Positions 62,749 through 64,000 of a stretch of DNA of 64,000 nucleotides are shown here, one piece after another. Each line of letters begins with the position of its first letter. Position 1 is the stretch's first letter. The position numbers were made by a program, and so were the translations under genes. The stretch comes from Pseudonocardia sp. EC080619-01. GTDB taxonomy: Bacteria; Actinomycetota; Actinomycetes; Mycobacteriales; Pseudonocardiaceae. The stretch is from the NCBI RefSeq assembly GCF_001420995.1, contig NZ_CP012184.1:4820501-4884500 (forward strand), in the 5' to 3' direction. Below the pieces are notes generated by a model. That model was not told the origin of the DNA and made no database searches. It saw nothing but the letters and a program-made list of their open reading frames with translations.

Positions 62749-63234
62749 ATGTCCGAGGCCGACGACCGGACCCGTGAGATGAGCCGCTCCACCCGGCGGG
62801 CCCCGCACGGGCCGGCGGTGCAGGGGAGCCGGCTGTGGGCCGGCGGCGTCGCGACCGCGGTGATCGCCGCGCTGATCGCGGTCGTCGGGTTCCTGATCGT
62901 GCGGGTGCTGCTGCAGATCCCCTACCTGGCGCCGATCGAGACGGACGCCGTGGGCGGCTGGGACGGCGCCGTGCAGCTCGCGATCGTCGCCGCGCTGGCC
63001 GCGCTGGCCGCCACCGGGCTGGCCCAGATCCTGCTCATGGCCGTGCCCAGCCCGATGGCGTACTTCGGGTGGATCGCGGGCCTGCTCACCGCCGTCGCGA
63101 CGGTCTACCCGCTGGCGCTGTCGACCGAGCCGCTGACCGTCCGGATCGCGACCGCGGCGATCCACCTGGTGATCGGCATGGCGATCATCAGCCTGGTGAC
63201 CACGACGGTCACCAGCGCCTCCACCCGCGCCTGA
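62749..63234 (+). CDS. Four-helix membrane protein, DUF6069-like
   Basis: 161 residues. Charged N-terminus of 28 residues, then four transmembrane helices (GGVATAVIAALIAVVGFLIV; AIVAALAALAATGLAQILL; YFGWIAGLLTAVATVYPLAL; IATAAIHLVIGMAIISLVT). General layout fits DUF6069, but I assign this with reserve. Function unknown. ATG at 62749 preceded by GGGGAGA. Convergent with the P450 gene. Confidence 0.7.
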   Translation: MSEADDRTREMSRSTRRAPHGPAVQGSRLWAGGVATAVIAALIAVVGFLIVRVLLQIPYLAPIETDAVGGWDGAVQLAIVAALAALAATGLAQILLMAVPSPMAYFGWIAGLLTAVATVYPLALSTEPLTVRIATAAIHLVIGMAIISLVTTTVTSASTRA

Positions 63235-63244
63235 GGCGCCCCGG

Positions 63245-64000
63245 TCAGGTCCCGACCGGGACGCGGGCGTCGCCGAGGCGGACCGGCAGGCTCCGGTAGC
63301 CGCGCAGCACGCGGGTGCCCCGCAGCTCGGCGGGACCGGCGGAGCGCAGGTCCGGGTAGCGGTCGAACAGCGCCCGCAGCCCGACCTCGCCCTCCATCTT
63401 CGCCAGCGCTGCACCGAGGCAGTAGTGGATGCCCTGGCTGAACGCGACGTGCTTGTCGGCGCCGACGCGGCCGACGTCGAAGCGGTCCGGCTCCGGGAAC
63501 ACCTCCGGGTCCCGGTTGGCGCCGCCGAGGTGGGTGAGCACCAGCGCGCCCCGGCGGACCGGGAACCCGCACACCTCGGTGTCGCGCGCGGCGACCCGCC
63601 CGGTGCGCTGCACGGGGGAGTCCAGCCGCAGGATCTCGTCGACGGCGTTCGGCCACAGCGACGGGTCCGCGGCCAGACGCTCCCGCTGGTCCGGGTGCGC
63701 GAGCAGCAGCTTGGTGCCGTTGCCGATGAGGTTGACCGTCGTCTCGAACCCGGCGGCGAGCAGCAGCAGGGCGAGCGAGAGCAGCTCGTCGGAGGTGAGG
63801 CGGCCCTCCTCGGAGTCGTAGGCGTGCACCAGGGAGGACAGGATGCTGTCGTTCGGGTGCGCGCGCAGGTGGTCGAAGTGCCCGGACATCCATTCCGCGA
63901 GCGCGTCGATGTCCTTCTCCGACCGGCGGAACATGGCGTAGCTCAGGCCCATGTCCAGCGAGTACGCGCCGCCCTCGCCCCACTGGAGGAACTGCTCGCG
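63245..64000 (-). CDS. Cytochrome P450, C-terminal part (runs off the window)
   Basis: About 250 residues visible; the N-terminus lies beyond the right edge. I-helix LLAAGFETTVNLIGNG, the K-helix ExxR in DEILRLDSPVQRTGR, and the haem loop FSQGIHYCLGAALAKMEGEV with the Cys ligand. Bacterial class I P450 needing ferredoxin partners, not seen here. Substrate unknown; the sequence downstream of the window would decide whether it belongs to a pathway. Confidence 0.93.
   Translation of the reverse strand, partial: REQFLQWGEGGAYSLDMGLSYAMFRRSEKDIDALAEWMSGHFDHLRAHPNDSILSSLVHAYDSEEGRLTSDELLSLALLLLAAGFETTVNLIGNGTKLLLAHPDQRERLAADPSLWPNAVDEILRLDSPVQRTGRVAARDTEVCGFPVRRGALVLTHLGGANRDPEVFPEPDRFDVGRVGADKHVAFSQGIHYCLGAALAKMEGEVGLRALFDRYPDLRSAGPAELRGTRVLRGYRSLPVRLGDARVPVGT

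Overview
The window is one contiguous piece of a very G+C-rich actinobacterial chromosome, most likely from the Pseudonocardiales. Evidence is the strong G/C third-position bias, frequent GTG starts, four-base GTGA/ATGA gene overlaps, hairpin terminators without T-tracts, and a gene set typical of mycobacteria-related actinobacteria (PimB-type mannosyltransferase, DUF4191, DUF3043, AdoK-type kinase, CtaC/CtaF, QcrB).

Region 1 (1-34.7 kb) is conserved core metabolism: the end of qcrB, an exonuclease/GIY-YIG nuclease, a NYN-domain protein, pimB, and a lipoate block (lipA, lipB, the two-lipoyl-domain acyltransferase sucB/dlaT and lpdA) that makes the lipoyl cofactor and the enzymes carrying it. 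Then come leucyl aminopeptidase, an APC permease, gcvT, ilvE, cobS with a fused CobU-CobT protein (lower corrin ligand assembly), glycerate kinase, erpA, adoK, asnB and the oxidase genes ctaC-ctaF. From memory, the same genes occur in Mycobacterium tuberculosis around Rv2188-Rv2219, but with the qcrB-pimB block in the opposite orientation relative to the rest.

Region 2 (34.7-40.3 kb) is accessory. An IS110-family element lies between a reductase/epimerase gene and a TetR regulator that normally would face each other. The IS110 transposase is itself split by a 2,485-bp IS21-family element (istA-istB) with long imperfect inverted ends and a 5-bp target duplication CTCCG; removing the IS21 element and one CTCCG copy restores the IS110 reading frame exactly. 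The IS110 leader has a 9-bp long-range stem consistent with a bridge RNA. The TetR gene keeps two matching palindromic operators spaced 31 bp apart.

Region 3 (40.3-53 kb) holds an acyl-CoA dehydrogenase, a NarL-type two-component pair, a thioredoxin-NHL fusion, a Nei-type glycosylase, PAP2 phosphatase with pgi, DoxX, a HipA-like kinase overlapping a DUF3037 gene, and an aminoglycoside-phosphotransferase-like kinase.

Region 4 (53-62.5 kb) is a catabolic or scavenging cluster read leftward: HpaC-type flavin reductase, a RibB-like protein that has lost the catalytic acidic loop and metal ligand, an FMN reductase, a five-gene Dpp/Opp-type ABC importer, a flavin-dependent LLM monooxygenase and a GntR/UTRA regulator. 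Two transcription units in it share a 15-bp sequence upstream. The logic is import of a small organic molecule followed by reduced-flavin-dependent oxidation, but the substrate cannot be read from the sequence. The window ends with a small membrane protein and the C-terminal part of a cytochrome P450.
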